Positions 1-7,868 of a DNA stretch of 42,176 nt are shown here, piece after piece. A model generated the notes under the pieces. The model had not been told where the DNA came from. It saw nothing but the letters and a program-made list of their open reading frames with translations, and searched no databases. The stretch lies in the NCBI GenBank assembly GCA_019424135.1, contig JAHYZZ010000003.1:1-42176 (forward strand), read 5' to 3'. Origin of the DNA: Lachnospiraceae bacterium (GTDB taxonomy: Bacteria > Bacillota > Clostridia > Lachnospirales > Lachnospiraceae). How positions within the stretch are numbered: the first letter of the stretch is position 1; every line of letters starts with the position of its first letter. A program made the translations under genes and the position numbers.

Positions 1-558
1 GACTTCATCACAGTCCGCCAGCACCGCATCTACATCACCGTCATGGCTTTCGCCGCTGGCGCATAAGTTTCTCCGGTTATCTGCCCCTACTTTGCACAAT
101 GCTTTCCAGTTCTCTTCCGGGTGAATCAGGATATCATTGTCTTTAGCCTCGTGAAGATCCAAAATTGCCGGAAGCACCTCATATTCTACCTTAATGCGCT
201 TCAACGCCTGATCCACACAATCCTCGTTTTCTCCTGCCACGATGGCCACCGGATCCCCGACATACCGCACATGGGGATCCAAAATCAGTCTGTCGTAAGG
301 ACTGGCCTCCGGATAGGTCTGTCCTGCCATGGTAAATCGTTCTTTCGGTACATCTTCCCAGGTATAAACCGCTTCGATCCCTTCCACCTTCTTAGCCAGA
401 TCTGTCCCAATGGAACGGACGATCGCATTGGCATGAGGGCTTCTTAACACCTTCACGATCAGACAGTCCTTAGGCGCGATATCGTCTGTGAATACTGGCT
501 TTCCCGTCACCAGTGCCATGGCGTCCTTTTTTCTGATAGGCTGACCAACTGTTTTCAT
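1..558 (-). CDS. Xanthine dehydrogenase-type molybdopterin-binding subunit (N-terminal part)
   Basis: This is the large catalytic subunit of a xanthine dehydrogenase/aldehyde oxidase-type molybdenum hydroxylase. Only its first 186 residues are visible because the gene runs off the window start. They match the a/b hammerhead domain: the opening MKTVGQPIRKKDAMALVTGK, then SPHANAIVRSI, then YVGDPVAIVAGE around residue 100. The Mo-cofactor domain lies outside, so the catalytic Glu and the exact substrate cannot be read. The ATG at 558 has an AAGGAGG site and overlaps the stop of the 2Fe-2S subunit gene as ATGA, which implies translational coupling. The YqeB-YqeC protein upstream points to a selenium-dependent enzyme, most likely a xanthine or other purine hydroxylase. 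That substrate assignment is inferred from context. Confidence 0.9.
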   Translation of the reverse strand, partial: MKTVGQPIRKKDAMALVTGKPVFTDDIAPKDCLIVKVLRSPHANAIVRSIGTDLAKKVEGIEAVYTWEDVPKERFTMAGQTYPEASPYDRLILDPHVRYVGDPVAIVAGENEDCVDQALKRIKVEYEVLPAILDLHEAKDNDILIHPEENWKALCKVGADNRRNLCASGESHDGDVDAVLADCDEV

Positions 559-1022
559 ACCGCACCTCCTTGCTTCTTATACTCTAAAAAGGCTTTCATT
601 CCCCGAAGCTGTCCCTCATATCCAGAACAGCGGCAGAGATTTCCCGCCAAATATTCCTTCATCTCTTCTTCCGTAGGGTCAGGATTTTCCCGGAATAAAG
701 CAATGGCATTCATCATCATGCCCGGGTTACAGAACCCGCACTGTTCCGCCCCCTGATCTGCAATGAACCTGCCAAACTCTTCTGCCTCTTCTTGAAGGCC
801 TTCCAGAGTTGTTACCATATGACCGTCCGCCCTGGCTGCCAGCACCGAGCAAGACAGCACCGGTTTCCCATCCAGAAACACCGTACACAGCCCACAGCCC
901 GACGTCTCACATCCCCGCTTTACACTATAGCATCCATGTCCTCTGACAAAATCAATCAGCAAAAGATCCGGGCGGATCTCTTCTTCTATTTTCTTTCCGT
1001 TTAACACAAGGCTAAGCTTCAT
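555..1022 (-). CDS. 2Fe-2S subunit of a xanthine dehydrogenase-type hydroxylase
   Basis: This 155-residue protein is the electron-transfer small subunit (CoxS/XdhC type). The plant-type ferredoxin domain has cluster ligands C38, C43, C46 and C58. The helical [2Fe-2S] domain has C95, C98 (QCGFCNPGMMM) and C130, C132 (NLCRCSGYEG). All eight cysteines are present and the length is normal for a stand-alone subunit. It passes electrons from the molybdenum centre to the FAD subunit encoded just upstream, whose stop overlaps this start by 4 bases. The gene order FAD, FeS, Mo is the usual one for three-subunit clostridial enzymes. Confidence 0.95.
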   Translation of the reverse strand: MKLSLVLNGKKIEEEIRPDLLLIDFVRGHGCYSVKRGCETSGCGLCTVFLDGKPVLSCSVLAARADGHMVTTLEGLQEEAEEFGRFIADQGAEQCGFCNPGMMMNAIALFRENPDPTEEEMKEYLAGNLCRCSGYEGQLRGMKAFLEYKKQGGAV

Positions 1023-1831
1023 CTTTCGCCGCCTCCCTCCTGCAATTTTGTAAGCCCTCGCCGAATCAGTACTTCTGCCAGATGGCTGCGGTACTCGCCG
1101 CTTCCGCGCATGTTACTTTCCATGGGAATCTGCTTTGCTGTCTCTTTCGCAATCCCTGCCAGCTCTTCTTCCGTACAAACACCCGTCCAAAGCTTTTTCG
1201 CATTCATTTCCGGCAGTTCCATCCGCATCGCCTTTTTCGGTCTTGCTCCCACCGTAATCCGGACGCCTTCTTCCAGGAGGCAAAACCCTGTCGCCAATAC
1301 CGGAAAATCTGTCTTTGTGTTCCGGCAGGACAGATAACCATACCTGCCTTTGGTCTTCTTTACAATGAGACGTACCAGGACATCCCGGTCCCTTGGCATT
1401 TTAACAAATTTTTCCAATGGAACCACTCCGCCTTTGAAAAGTTCTACCTCCGTATCCAAAGCCAGAAAGCAAGTCAGCACGTCTGAAAATCCAAACCGTC
1501 CGAAAATACTTCCCCCGACTGTGGAAAGATTCCGAAACTGAACCCCCACAATATCTTTTACACTGTCACGGATCATCCCTTGGAACCAACGATTCATCCC
1601 TTCATGCAGTTCCAGCGAACGAAGCGTTGTCATACACCCGATCTTAAACTCCTCGTCTGTCTCTTCAATTGTATCAAGACCAAGCCCGGACAAATCGATG
1701 GCTGACTGGATCCGTGCACTGCTCATCTTCATCCAGAGCATGCCCCCCAAGATCCTGTTTGACTTCTTCTGATTCAGTTCATACGCCTGTTCCAGGCTTT
1801 CTGCTTTTACATAATTTTTTATTTTCAGCAT
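1019..1831 (-). CDS. FAD-binding subunit of a xanthine dehydrogenase-type hydroxylase
   Basis: This 270-residue medium subunit is of the CoxM/XdhB type. The FAD_binding_5 domain covers roughly residues 1-170 and includes the flavin-contact segment NLSTVGGSIFGRFGFSD at 101-117. The CO-dehydrogenase flavoprotein C-terminal domain covers roughly 175-265. It takes electrons from the 2Fe-2S subunit and passes them to a soluble acceptor in the cytoplasm. The ATG has a GGGAGAGAAG ribosome site. It lies 36 bases downstream of the yqeB-yqeC fusion and overlaps the next gene by 4 bases, so the block is probably one transcript. Confidence 0.93.
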   Translation of the reverse strand: MLKIKNYVKAESLEQAYELNQKKSNRILGGMLWMKMSSARIQSAIDLSGLGLDTIEETDEEFKIGCMTTLRSLELHEGMNRWFQGMIRDSVKDIVGVQFRNLSTVGGSIFGRFGFSDVLTCFLALDTEVELFKGGVVPLEKFVKMPRDRDVLVRLIVKKTKGRYGYLSCRNTKTDFPVLATGFCLLEEGVRITVGARPKKAMRMELPEMNAKKLWTGVCTEEELAGIAKETAKQIPMESNMRGSGEYRSHLAEVLIRRGLTKLQEGGGER

Positions 1832-1867
1832 CTTCTCTCCCTCATCTACTTTTTTATCAGGCAGTTC

Positions 1868-3340
1868 TTACACAGTAAAGCCATTGTACCATCTTTCCAG
1901 AGAAAATGATATGACTACACCTGTATCTTTCTGTTCTTTTTGCAAAGCGACCAGCGCCTTCATCTGTTCTTCCCTTAATAGATCCCCTTGATTCACCACA
2001 TATCGATATTCGCAGCTCACGTCTTTTTTTTGCCCAAAGTTCCTGGTCAGACATTTCATCACATCTTCCTCTGAAATCAGATCTTCCGGTGAATGTTGCA
2101 GATACCGGCAGGCAATTTCATATCTGTGGCATTTTTCCCGGAAGGTGCCGCCAATCGCCGACGCGCCGGCTACCCCAACAACCAGCTGCGTGCCTTTTGG
2201 AATGACAGGTTCCCATGACGAGGGACATTTTAGCGGAAGACCACGACTTCCATCTGCCTCCGTCAGGACCACGTCATATTTCTTAAGAAGCTCCCTAGGA
2301 GACTTACGGGCAAGCCCTTTGATCTTTCCATCTTCCTTTTTGCTTCCGATGGGCGTAAATCCATACCTTCCCTCCTGGCACATGTGGGTGGTCGTGGTCA
2401 CAGCCACCTGGTATCCGGCCTGTCTAAGTTCTCTTGCAAGCTCATAAATCAAAGACGTTTTGCCTCCGGCGCCTACCACCGCAATCAGCCGGTGCCTAGA
2501 CGGATCAATCTCTAACATGTCCATCAAAGAAAACCTTTCCTTCTTCTCAAGATGAAGAATCGCCTCCAATACTCCCCCGGCAATGCACCGCGCCTTGTCT
2601 GAGACGCTAAGGCAATTTCTTTGTTCTTCCATCCTAGGATCGATATCTGCCATTTTCAGTCCTTCTTTTACTTGGAAACCGTCCGGCAGGATTCCCCTTA
2701 ATATCCCGTCAATCGATGCTTTTACCGAAATATTCCCAATCCATGCAATGGTCTGCCCCTTCTTTACCTTTTCTCCGATTTCTGCACCGTTTTTCAAGAT
2801 TCCTCCTGAAGGTGCATAAATCACTCGTTCCTTTGTATATCCCCCGATGTCTCCAGGGATCCCGGTGTTTGGAATCGCAAATCCCTGATAATAGATTTTC
2901 CCAAGATCATGTCCTCTTTTTGTCTCAATAACTGCATGAACATCTTTTCCTGCCTCAAATCCCGGTCCAAGCCCAATGGTGATCTTTGCCATATCCATCC
3001 TGGTTCCGATATTTCTCTTCGCCAGGATCCCATCTATCACCACCTGGGGCCTCCACTTGCGGATCCATTTTCCTTCGGGATCCACCAACACCGGAACCTT
3101 CCCCTCTGCCAGAACCTTTTCTGCTGTCTGCTCATCTGCCAGGCAGGCAGTCACTCCTTCTACGGATACTTCCTTCTGATAAACTGCCTCTGAAAAGGAA
3201 ACTGTTCTCCGGATAGACGTGGGTCTTTCGCATTCCAACACAACCACATCAAATCCGCTGTGATACAATTTAACAATCACACCAGACGCCAGGTCTCCAG
3301 CACCTCGAACAACCACCCGTCTTGCCCTGTTTTTTAACAT
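1868..3340 (-). CDS. YqeB-YqeC fusion, selenium-dependent molybdenum hydroxylase maturation
   Basis: A 490-residue protein that joins two families usually encoded separately. Residues 1-265 match YqeB (EF2563 family), with an N-terminal GAGDLASG nucleotide-binding loop at 13-20 and the IPGDIGGYTKERVIYAPSGG segment. After a short linker, residues 280-490 match YqeC, with the P-loop-like GAGGKTS at 290-296 followed by TTTTHM. Both families occur with selenium-dependent molybdenum hydroxylases and are thought to help install or activate the labile selenium at the Mo centre. An in-frame ATG exists 20 codons upstream. The chosen ATG at 3340 is supported by a GAGAGG ribosome site 6 bases away and by the family start at the Rossmann-like loop. 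The ribosome site sits inside a long hairpin, described separately. Confidence 0.88.
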   Translation of the reverse strand: MLKNRARRVVVRGAGDLASGVIVKLYHSGFDVVVLECERPTSIRRTVSFSEAVYQKEVSVEGVTACLADEQTAEKVLAEGKVPVLVDPEGKWIRKWRPQVVIDGILAKRNIGTRMDMAKITIGLGPGFEAGKDVHAVIETKRGHDLGKIYYQGFAIPNTGIPGDIGGYTKERVIYAPSGGILKNGAEIGEKVKKGQTIAWIGNISVKASIDGILRGILPDGFQVKEGLKMADIDPRMEEQRNCLSVSDKARCIAGGVLEAILHLEKKERFSLMDMLEIDPSRHRLIAVVGAGGKTSLIYELARELRQAGYQVAVTTTTHMCQEGRYGFTPIGSKKEDGKIKGLARKSPRELLKKYDVVLTEADGSRGLPLKCPSSWEPVIPKGTQLVVGVAGASAIGGTFREKCHRYEIACRYLQHSPEDLISEEDVMKCLTRNFGQKKDVSCEYRYVVNQGDLLREEQMKALVALQKEQKDTGVVISFSLERWYNGFTV

Positions 3341-3346
3341 AAAAAT

Positions 3347-3396
3347 GCCTCTCTTCGATTCTGATAACTCTATCTTATCATCCTCGAAAAAGAGGC
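3347..3396 (-). promoter_or_regulatory. Leader hairpin masking the yqeB-yqeC ribosome site
   Basis: In the RNA, GCCTCTTTTTCGA pairs with TCGAAGAGAGGC (one bulged or mismatched base). Inside that stem TGATAA pairs with TTATCA. The 3' arm contains the GAGAGG ribosome site for the start codon at 3340. No long U-run follows, so a translational switch or mRNA-stability element is likelier than a terminator. The folding is read by eye. Confidence 0.55.
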
Positions 3397-3433
3397 ACAA
3401 GTCTTTCCTTTATCTAACAGATCACTGTAACCG

Positions 3434-4603
3434 TTACATCAGCATGGAGGCCAGCTGGTAAAGAAGATTTGCCGCCACACCTGCACACAATCCCCCGATC
3501 GTATGGCTAATGATCGCTTTTCCAGTCAGGTGTGGAACCTTCAGCGCAGACATCATTCCCACATGGGTGCTTAAATATCCGCTCCAACACATGCACATAG
3601 CAGTAAATACCGCAATATCATTGGCATGTGCAGTTCCTGCGTTTACCATCTCCGGCACCAGGCCAATGGCTGCCCCGGCTGCTCCAAGAGCAGTAATTGG
3701 AACCGCTACTGCTGAGGCAGAGGTAAATCCAAACAATGGCTTCAAAATAAACTCAAGTTTCCCGCCAATCCACGGAAGCAAAGCCACACCTTCATAGGCT
3801 GCTCCAGTATAGACGCCGCATTCGGACGGCCCGTTGGTCAGCATCATTACGATGGTACAGATGACAAGAACGCCCGGAATGATAGCCATACCGACTTCCA
3901 CCCCATTCTTTCCTCCATCCAGCAAAGCTTCCAGAAGACGACCTCCCACACCGCCATTTCGAATCTCGCGTTTATTTAAAATATCATCTACAGATTCGCT
4001 GTTTTCTTCCTCAATGCAATAGCTTTGCGTGCCGTACTCTTTTTTGGTAAAAGTAGTCATAATCCGCACGCTGATTATGCTTCCTATCACAGCGGATAGA
4101 TTTCCTGTCAGAACTGCGATTCCAAGATTCTCCCCTGGTGCATTGATTCCCAGCATGAATGTGGTGACGATCAGCCCCATACCAAAAGCTGTTCCCAAGT
4201 TTGTCATCGCCGGTAACTGGAACTTTTTAAAATATCTGCGGAAATTCCTGTCTTCAGCAAGCCCTAAGATCGCCGGATTGTCGGAGAGGTAGGTTGTCAT
4301 AATTCCCACAGACGCTGCTCCGGGCAGATTATAAAGTGGTTTCATCAACGGTGTAATCGCCTTATTAAGAAGTGCAATTACACCGAATTCGGAAAGCGCT
4401 CCTGACAGCGCTCCTGCAATCACCGCAATCGCCATGATATTAAATACCGTGTCGATCAAAAGCTCATATGCCGTTGCCATCATGGTCTTCATCATATTTG
4501 CTCCGCCCATCCGTATCCCAATCCCGCCAAAAATGATGGCCAGAAAGATCAGGAATACAAAAGCTTCTGCGCTGACTGCATTTTTAAATCTCTTTGTCTC
4601 CAT
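3434..4603 (-). CDS. CD0519/CD1768-type membrane protein with Gate (nucleoside-recognition-like) domains
   Basis: A 389-residue integral membrane protein with about ten hydrophobic segments. The pattern resembles the Gate/nucleoside-recognition superfamily and the uncharacterised CD0519/CD1768 family of Clostridioides: ITPLMKPLYNLPGAASVGI, then YLSDNPAILGLAEDRNF, then the C-terminal MCWSGYLSTHVGMMSALKVP. No substrate is established. Its position directly ahead of yqeB-yqeC and the hydroxylase subunits suggests a purine-related or other small-molecule transporter, which is inference. The ATG at 4603 has GGGGA at suitable spacing. An in-frame ATG four codons upstream (4615) has no ribosome site. 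A clear promoter lies at 4651-4679. Confidence 0.75.
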   Translation of the reverse strand: METKRFKNAVSAEAFVFLIFLAIIFGGIGIRMGGANMMKTMMATAYELLIDTVFNIMAIAVIAGALSGALSEFGVIALLNKAITPLMKPLYNLPGAASVGIMTTYLSDNPAILGLAEDRNFRRYFKKFQLPAMTNLGTAFGMGLIVTTFMLGINAPGENLGIAVLTGNLSAVIGSIISVRIMTTFTKKEYGTQSYCIEEENSESVDDILNKREIRNGGVGGRLLEALLDGGKNGVEVGMAIIPGVLVICTIVMMLTNGPSECGVYTGAAYEGVALLPWIGGKLEFILKPLFGFTSASAVAVPITALGAAGAAIGLVPEMVNAGTAHANDIAVFTAMCMCWSGYLSTHVGMMSALKVPHLTGKAIISHTIGGLCAGVAANLLYQLASMLM

Positions 4604-4650
4604 GTCATTCCCCATTTCTTTTGTTATTTTTTAGACAATTGATCTTTCTT

Positions 4651-4679
4651 ATCATACTTGAGAGAATAAAAAAAATCAA
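4651..4679 (-). promoter_or_regulatory. Sigma-A promoter for the Gate protein/yqeBC/hydroxylase operon
   Basis: On the minus strand a -35 TTGATT and a -10 TATGAT are separated by 17 bases. They lie about 48 bases upstream of the start at 4603. Confidence 0.65.
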
Positions 4680-4718
4680 CTTATTTTTTCAGAAATGAGA
4701 AATTTCTTTCAAATACCT

Positions 4719-5951
4719 TTATTTTTCAGCTTTTTCGTATACATCCAACGCAGCTGCTACAGCTTCACCCTTAGAAACTTTCACACCGTTTCTAAGCATA
4801 ACCGCTTCCAGTGCGCCAAGCAGAATCAGAATGTTTCTCTTCTGACTGGAGTATCCCATATTTCCGATTCTTAAAATCTTGCCATCCAGCGGTCCAAAGG
4901 AAGTAGCAATCTCGATGCCAAACTCATTTAACAACATACCACGGATTGCTTTTCCATCTGCTCCGTCCGGAATATTGATGGCAGTGACAACCGGCATCTT
5001 GTGTTTCAAATCTCCAAAAATCGTAAGTCCCATGGCCTGAAGTCCTGCTACCAATGCTTCGTCATTTAATTTATGTCTCGCAAAACGTACTTCCAACGTC
5101 TCATTAACGATACAACGAAGAGCCTCATGCACTGCATACTGCATGCTGGTTGCCTCTGTATGATGGTTCAGTCTTCTCGGGCTCCAGTAGTCCTCAAGCT
5201 GAGCCAGATCCAGATAGTTGCTGGGGATTCCTGCCAGTTTTCCGTCCACATCATCCTGAGTGCGGATTCCCTTTTCTACACGTTTTCTTCTTTTTACAAT
5301 CTCCTCGATCTGCTCATTGTATGTGATCAGCGCAGATCCGGACGGAGCGGAGATACATTTCTGTGTACCGGAAATGCAGGCAGACAGCTTCCAGTCGTCT
5401 ACTTTGACCTCTGCTCCTCCCAAGGTAGCAACCGCATCTACGATCAGAAGTGCTCCGTATTTCTCACAGATTTTTCCAAGCTCGTCCAAAGGCTGCATCA
5501 TGGATGTTGAAGTTTCTCCATGAATACATGCCACTGCTTTGTAGGAATCCTTCTTCAGAGCATCCTCGATCTCCTGAGGATCAAAGACGGTTCCCCACTC
5601 CCTCTCCAACAGGGTAATATCCGCGCCACAGCGCTCCAGGATCTCAGCCAGCAGATAGCCAAATCTTCCAAATGCCGGAATCAGTACCTTATCCCCAGGG
5701 CAGATGGCTCCGGTCAGGACTGTCTCCAGTCCTCCTCTGGATGTGGTATCTACCAGATAGGTCTGGTGATTCTTTGTCTGGAAGACATAACGTTCCATTT
5801 CCATGGTCTCATTCATCAATGCTGTAAACTCTGGATCGAACTGTCCCAGAATATGGGCGCTCATAGCCCGCAGAACTCTCGGGTCCGCCTCTACCGGTCC
5901 CGGTGTCATCAGTGTACGTGGTGACGGATTGATTTCTTGAAACTGTTTCAT
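4719..5951 (-). CDS. pucG: PucG-like (S)-ureidoglycine-glyoxylate aminotransferase
   Basis: A 410-residue class-V aminotransferase. The opening TPGPVEADPRVLRAMS and GQFDPEF, then GRFGYL (95-100), HGETSTS, VDAVATLGGAEV, the PLP lysine K198 in SGTQKCISAPSG and RRLNHHTEATSMQYA match remembered Bacillus subtilis PucG closely. PucG transaminates ureidoglycine, a purine ring-opening product, with glyoxylate to give glycine and oxalurate. Alanine- or serine-glyoxylate aminotransferase is the alternative. The hydroxylase genes nearby favour the purine role. The ATG at 5951 has a GGAGAG ribosome site; the upstream in-frame extension has no supporting site and overlaps the leader hairpin. It has its own promoter and an attenuator-like leader. 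Confidence 0.82.
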   Translation of the reverse strand: MKQFQEINPSPRTLMTPGPVEADPRVLRAMSAHILGQFDPEFTALMNETMEMERYVFQTKNHQTYLVDTTSRGGLETVLTGAICPGDKVLIPAFGRFGYLLAEILERCGADITLLEREWGTVFDPQEIEDALKKDSYKAVACIHGETSTSMMQPLDELGKICEKYGALLIVDAVATLGGAEVKVDDWKLSACISGTQKCISAPSGSALITYNEQIEEIVKRRKRVEKGIRTQDDVDGKLAGIPSNYLDLAQLEDYWSPRRLNHHTEATSMQYAVHEALRCIVNETLEVRFARHKLNDEALVAGLQAMGLTIFGDLKHKMPVVTAINIPDGADGKAIRGMLLNEFGIEIATSFGPLDGKILRIGNMGYSSQKRNILILLGALEAVMLRNGVKVSKGEAVAAALDVYEKAEK

Positions 5952-5999
5952 ATCTTTCTCTCCTTTATCAGTATCATTTTCGAATTTCCTGTAAAAAAT

Positions 6000-6036
6000 G
6001 CAAAAAAGTCCCAAGGAACTTCCGCCCTTGGAACTT
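6000..6036 (-). terminator. Intrinsic terminator/attenuator in the pucG leader
   Basis: In RNA sense AAGTTCCAAGG and CCTTGGGACTT form an 11-base stem with a single mismatch and a 9-base loop, followed immediately by a run of six T. It lies between the pucG promoter (6046-6074) and the pucG start, so most initiating transcripts would meet it. It could also stop read-through from the MFS gene that ends at 6105. Confidence 0.7.
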
Positions 6037-6045
6037 TCTGTTAAG

Positions 6046-6074
6046 AGTATAGCTAGTTTACGTTTACTTAGCAA
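6046..6074 (-). promoter_or_regulatory. Sigma-A promoter for pucG
   Basis: A -35 TTGCTA and -10 TATACT with 17 bases between them on the minus strand. The expected transcription start near 6039 falls only a few bases before the attenuator hairpin. Confidence 0.6.
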
Positions 6075-6104
6075 TATCTAATTTGGATAAAAATTATTCA
6101 ATTT

Positions 6105-7418
6105 CTATACATATTGTTTCAAATCGTCCATCGCCTTATCATCAAATTTGGACTTATCAATCTTGGCATGCTTCAGGTACTGTCTCCATATCAGGATCAG
6201 CACAAGGCCTACTGCAATGACTGCCGTCAGAAAATAAAAGAAATACCGATATCCTGTAACACCGGGATGATGATCGATCATATTCCCGGCAAGAATAGAC
6301 ACAAAAGTCTCTGGAATCGATCCTGCCGTACAAATCAGTCCTGCCGCTGTTCCAGAATATTCTACCGGAACAGCCCCCTCACTCATCATCGTCCATGCCA
6401 TGGCATAATTCATATGAAAAAATACCAAAATTGCTACAAACAGGACAGCCACGATGATGACACTAGAACTTTTTGCCGGCGTCAGAAGCAGCAGAATCTG
6501 ACCTGCCAGCATAGTCACAAATGCCAACAGCATTAATTTCGCCGTGCCAAATTTATCCGCCAGGTACCCGCCTACAATATTTCCTCCAATGGAACCAAAC
6601 TTTCGAAACACACCCATCATCGCTCCGAATGCAACGGCAGCACCCAGGATATCTGTCACATATGGAATGTAATAATAAATGGACAGACAAAATACATGAT
6701 TGCAAAATGTCACCAGACAGATCAACCAAACTGCCGGGTTCTTTAACACTTTCGCAAGTCCTTTAAAGGAAACCCGGTCTGCATTCAACACCATTTTATC
6801 GTCTTTTACTGCATAAAAGGCAAAGATTGCCATCGCAATATTTACCACAGAATAAAACAAGATGACATATTTCATTGCAAGCACTTCATTCTCCATCCGA
6901 GATGCGCCAAAATTAAACAAAGCTACTGCAATCAGTGCAATCACGCCACCTGCAATATTCTGAGTGCCTTCAAAAAATCCATAGGCCTTTCCCTGGCTGT
7001 CCTGATCAGACATGACCCTCACTGCCTTGACACAGGCCGGCCAGAACGCAAAAGTAGTGGACACGCCCCACAGTGCATAAATGCATAAAAGGCCTTTAAA
7101 TCCCAACGGCAGCAAATGCAAAAAGCCCCCAATTCCTGTTGCCATCAAAGACACCACGATGATCTTTTTTACCGGCATTCCATCTGCTACCACACCGCCA
7201 AAAAGATAAGATACAATCCCAAATACTCCAATCACCGTTCCAAATACTCCCATCTGAGTATTGGTCAGATGATATGTAGAAATATATACTTCATAATAGT
7301 CAAACCGGAAGAATGGCAGTCCGGAAATAACACAGACACCCAGCGCAAGGATTACGATAGCTCCAAAATTTGCCCTGAGTTTTCCGTTAATTCCAATCTT
7401 TCCCAGTAAATTCTCCAT
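6105..7418 (-). CDS. Major facilitator superfamily transporter
   Basis: A 437-residue protein with about twelve predicted membrane segments. A typical MFS loop appears after helix 2 (GGVVADGMPVKKIIVVSL), with a related loop in the second half (GGYLADKFGTAKLMLL). The N-terminal half carries polar and aromatic residues (SGLPFFRFDYYEVYIS) of the kind seen in organic-anion and sugar-acid carriers, but the substrate cannot be named. The ATG at 7418 follows GAGGGAGAG. It lies 23 bases after the small anchored protein and follows the rhodanese lipoprotein, so the three probably form one transcript. The grouping suggests a carrier for a sulfur-containing or ureide compound handled outside the cell, which is inference only. 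Confidence 0.85.
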   Translation of the reverse strand: MENLLGKIGINGKLRANFGAIVILALGVCVISGLPFFRFDYYEVYISTYHLTNTQMGVFGTVIGVFGIVSYLFGGVVADGMPVKKIIVVSLMATGIGGFLHLLPLGFKGLLCIYALWGVSTTFAFWPACVKAVRVMSDQDSQGKAYGFFEGTQNIAGGVIALIAVALFNFGASRMENEVLAMKYVILFYSVVNIAMAIFAFYAVKDDKMVLNADRVSFKGLAKVLKNPAVWLICLVTFCNHVFCLSIYYYIPYVTDILGAAVAFGAMMGVFRKFGSIGGNIVGGYLADKFGTAKLMLLAFVTMLAGQILLLLTPAKSSSVIIVAVLFVAILVFFHMNYAMAWTMMSEGAVPVEYSGTAAGLICTAGSIPETFVSILAGNMIDHHPGVTGYRYFFYFLTAVIAVGLVLILIWRQYLKHAKIDKSKFDDKAMDDLKQYV

Positions 7419-7441
7419 AAGTCTCTCTCCCTCTTGTGCTC

Positions 7442-7798
7442 TTAATTTACAGAAACAATATAATAGGTTTGTCCTTTATCATAAGTTCTGGAAAAAATCG
7501 TAAAATTGTCATAATAAAAGATTCCGGCATAAACGCCTCTTTCACAGCCTTCATTATTCATCTCAAAATCCGCCCATTTCCCAACACTTGCTTCTATATC
7601 GTCCTGGGAAACGGTCTCATCGATTAATTCTTCCGCCGCCGCCTGATCTCCCGATGCTTGGCCTCCTGCAGCGGGGGCATCTGCCTTTGTACCCGTCCCT
7701 GAAGTTGTTGATGTGGCAGTCATCGTAATCCCTATAGCCACTCCGATAACAAGAACAGCAAACACCGCTATGATTCCTGCTACTTTTTTCTTATTCAT
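7442..7798 (-). CDS. Small membrane-anchored extracytoplasmic protein of unknown function
   Basis: A 118-residue protein that I cannot assign to a family. Residues 1-30 form a basic start (MNKKK) followed by one hydrophobic segment, a signal anchor or signal peptide without a lipobox. Residues 31-55 are a low-complexity Thr/Gly/Ala linker. Residues 56-118 look like a compact domain with one Cys (NNEGCERGVYAG) and many aromatics near the end (GIFYYDNFTIFSRTY). The likely location is the outer face of the membrane. It sits between the triple-rhodanese lipoprotein and the MFS gene and has a plausible GGGG ribosome site. An accessory role for one of those neighbours is inference. Confidence 0.7.
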   Translation of the reverse strand: MNKKKVAGIIAVFAVLVIGVAIGITMTATSTTSGTGTKADAPAAGGQASGDQAAAEELIDETVSQDDIEASVGKWADFEMNNEGCERGVYAGIFYYDNFTIFSRTYDKGQTYYIVSVN

Positions 7799-7824
7799 TC
7801 TTTCTGCCCCTTTTCTTTCATGGA

Positions 7825-7859
7825 CAAATGTGCTCCTGCCAGAAGCAAGAGCACATTTT
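7825..7859 (-). promoter_or_regulatory. Intercistronic hairpin after the rhodanese gene
   Basis: In RNA sense AAATGTGCTC pairs perfectly with GAGCACATTT, and the stem can extend inward through TTGC/GCAG. No T-run follows in the direction of transcription. It is therefore more likely to protect the 3' end of, or process, the rhodanese message than to terminate it. Confidence 0.5.
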
Positions 7860-7868
7860 GATCAGTAT

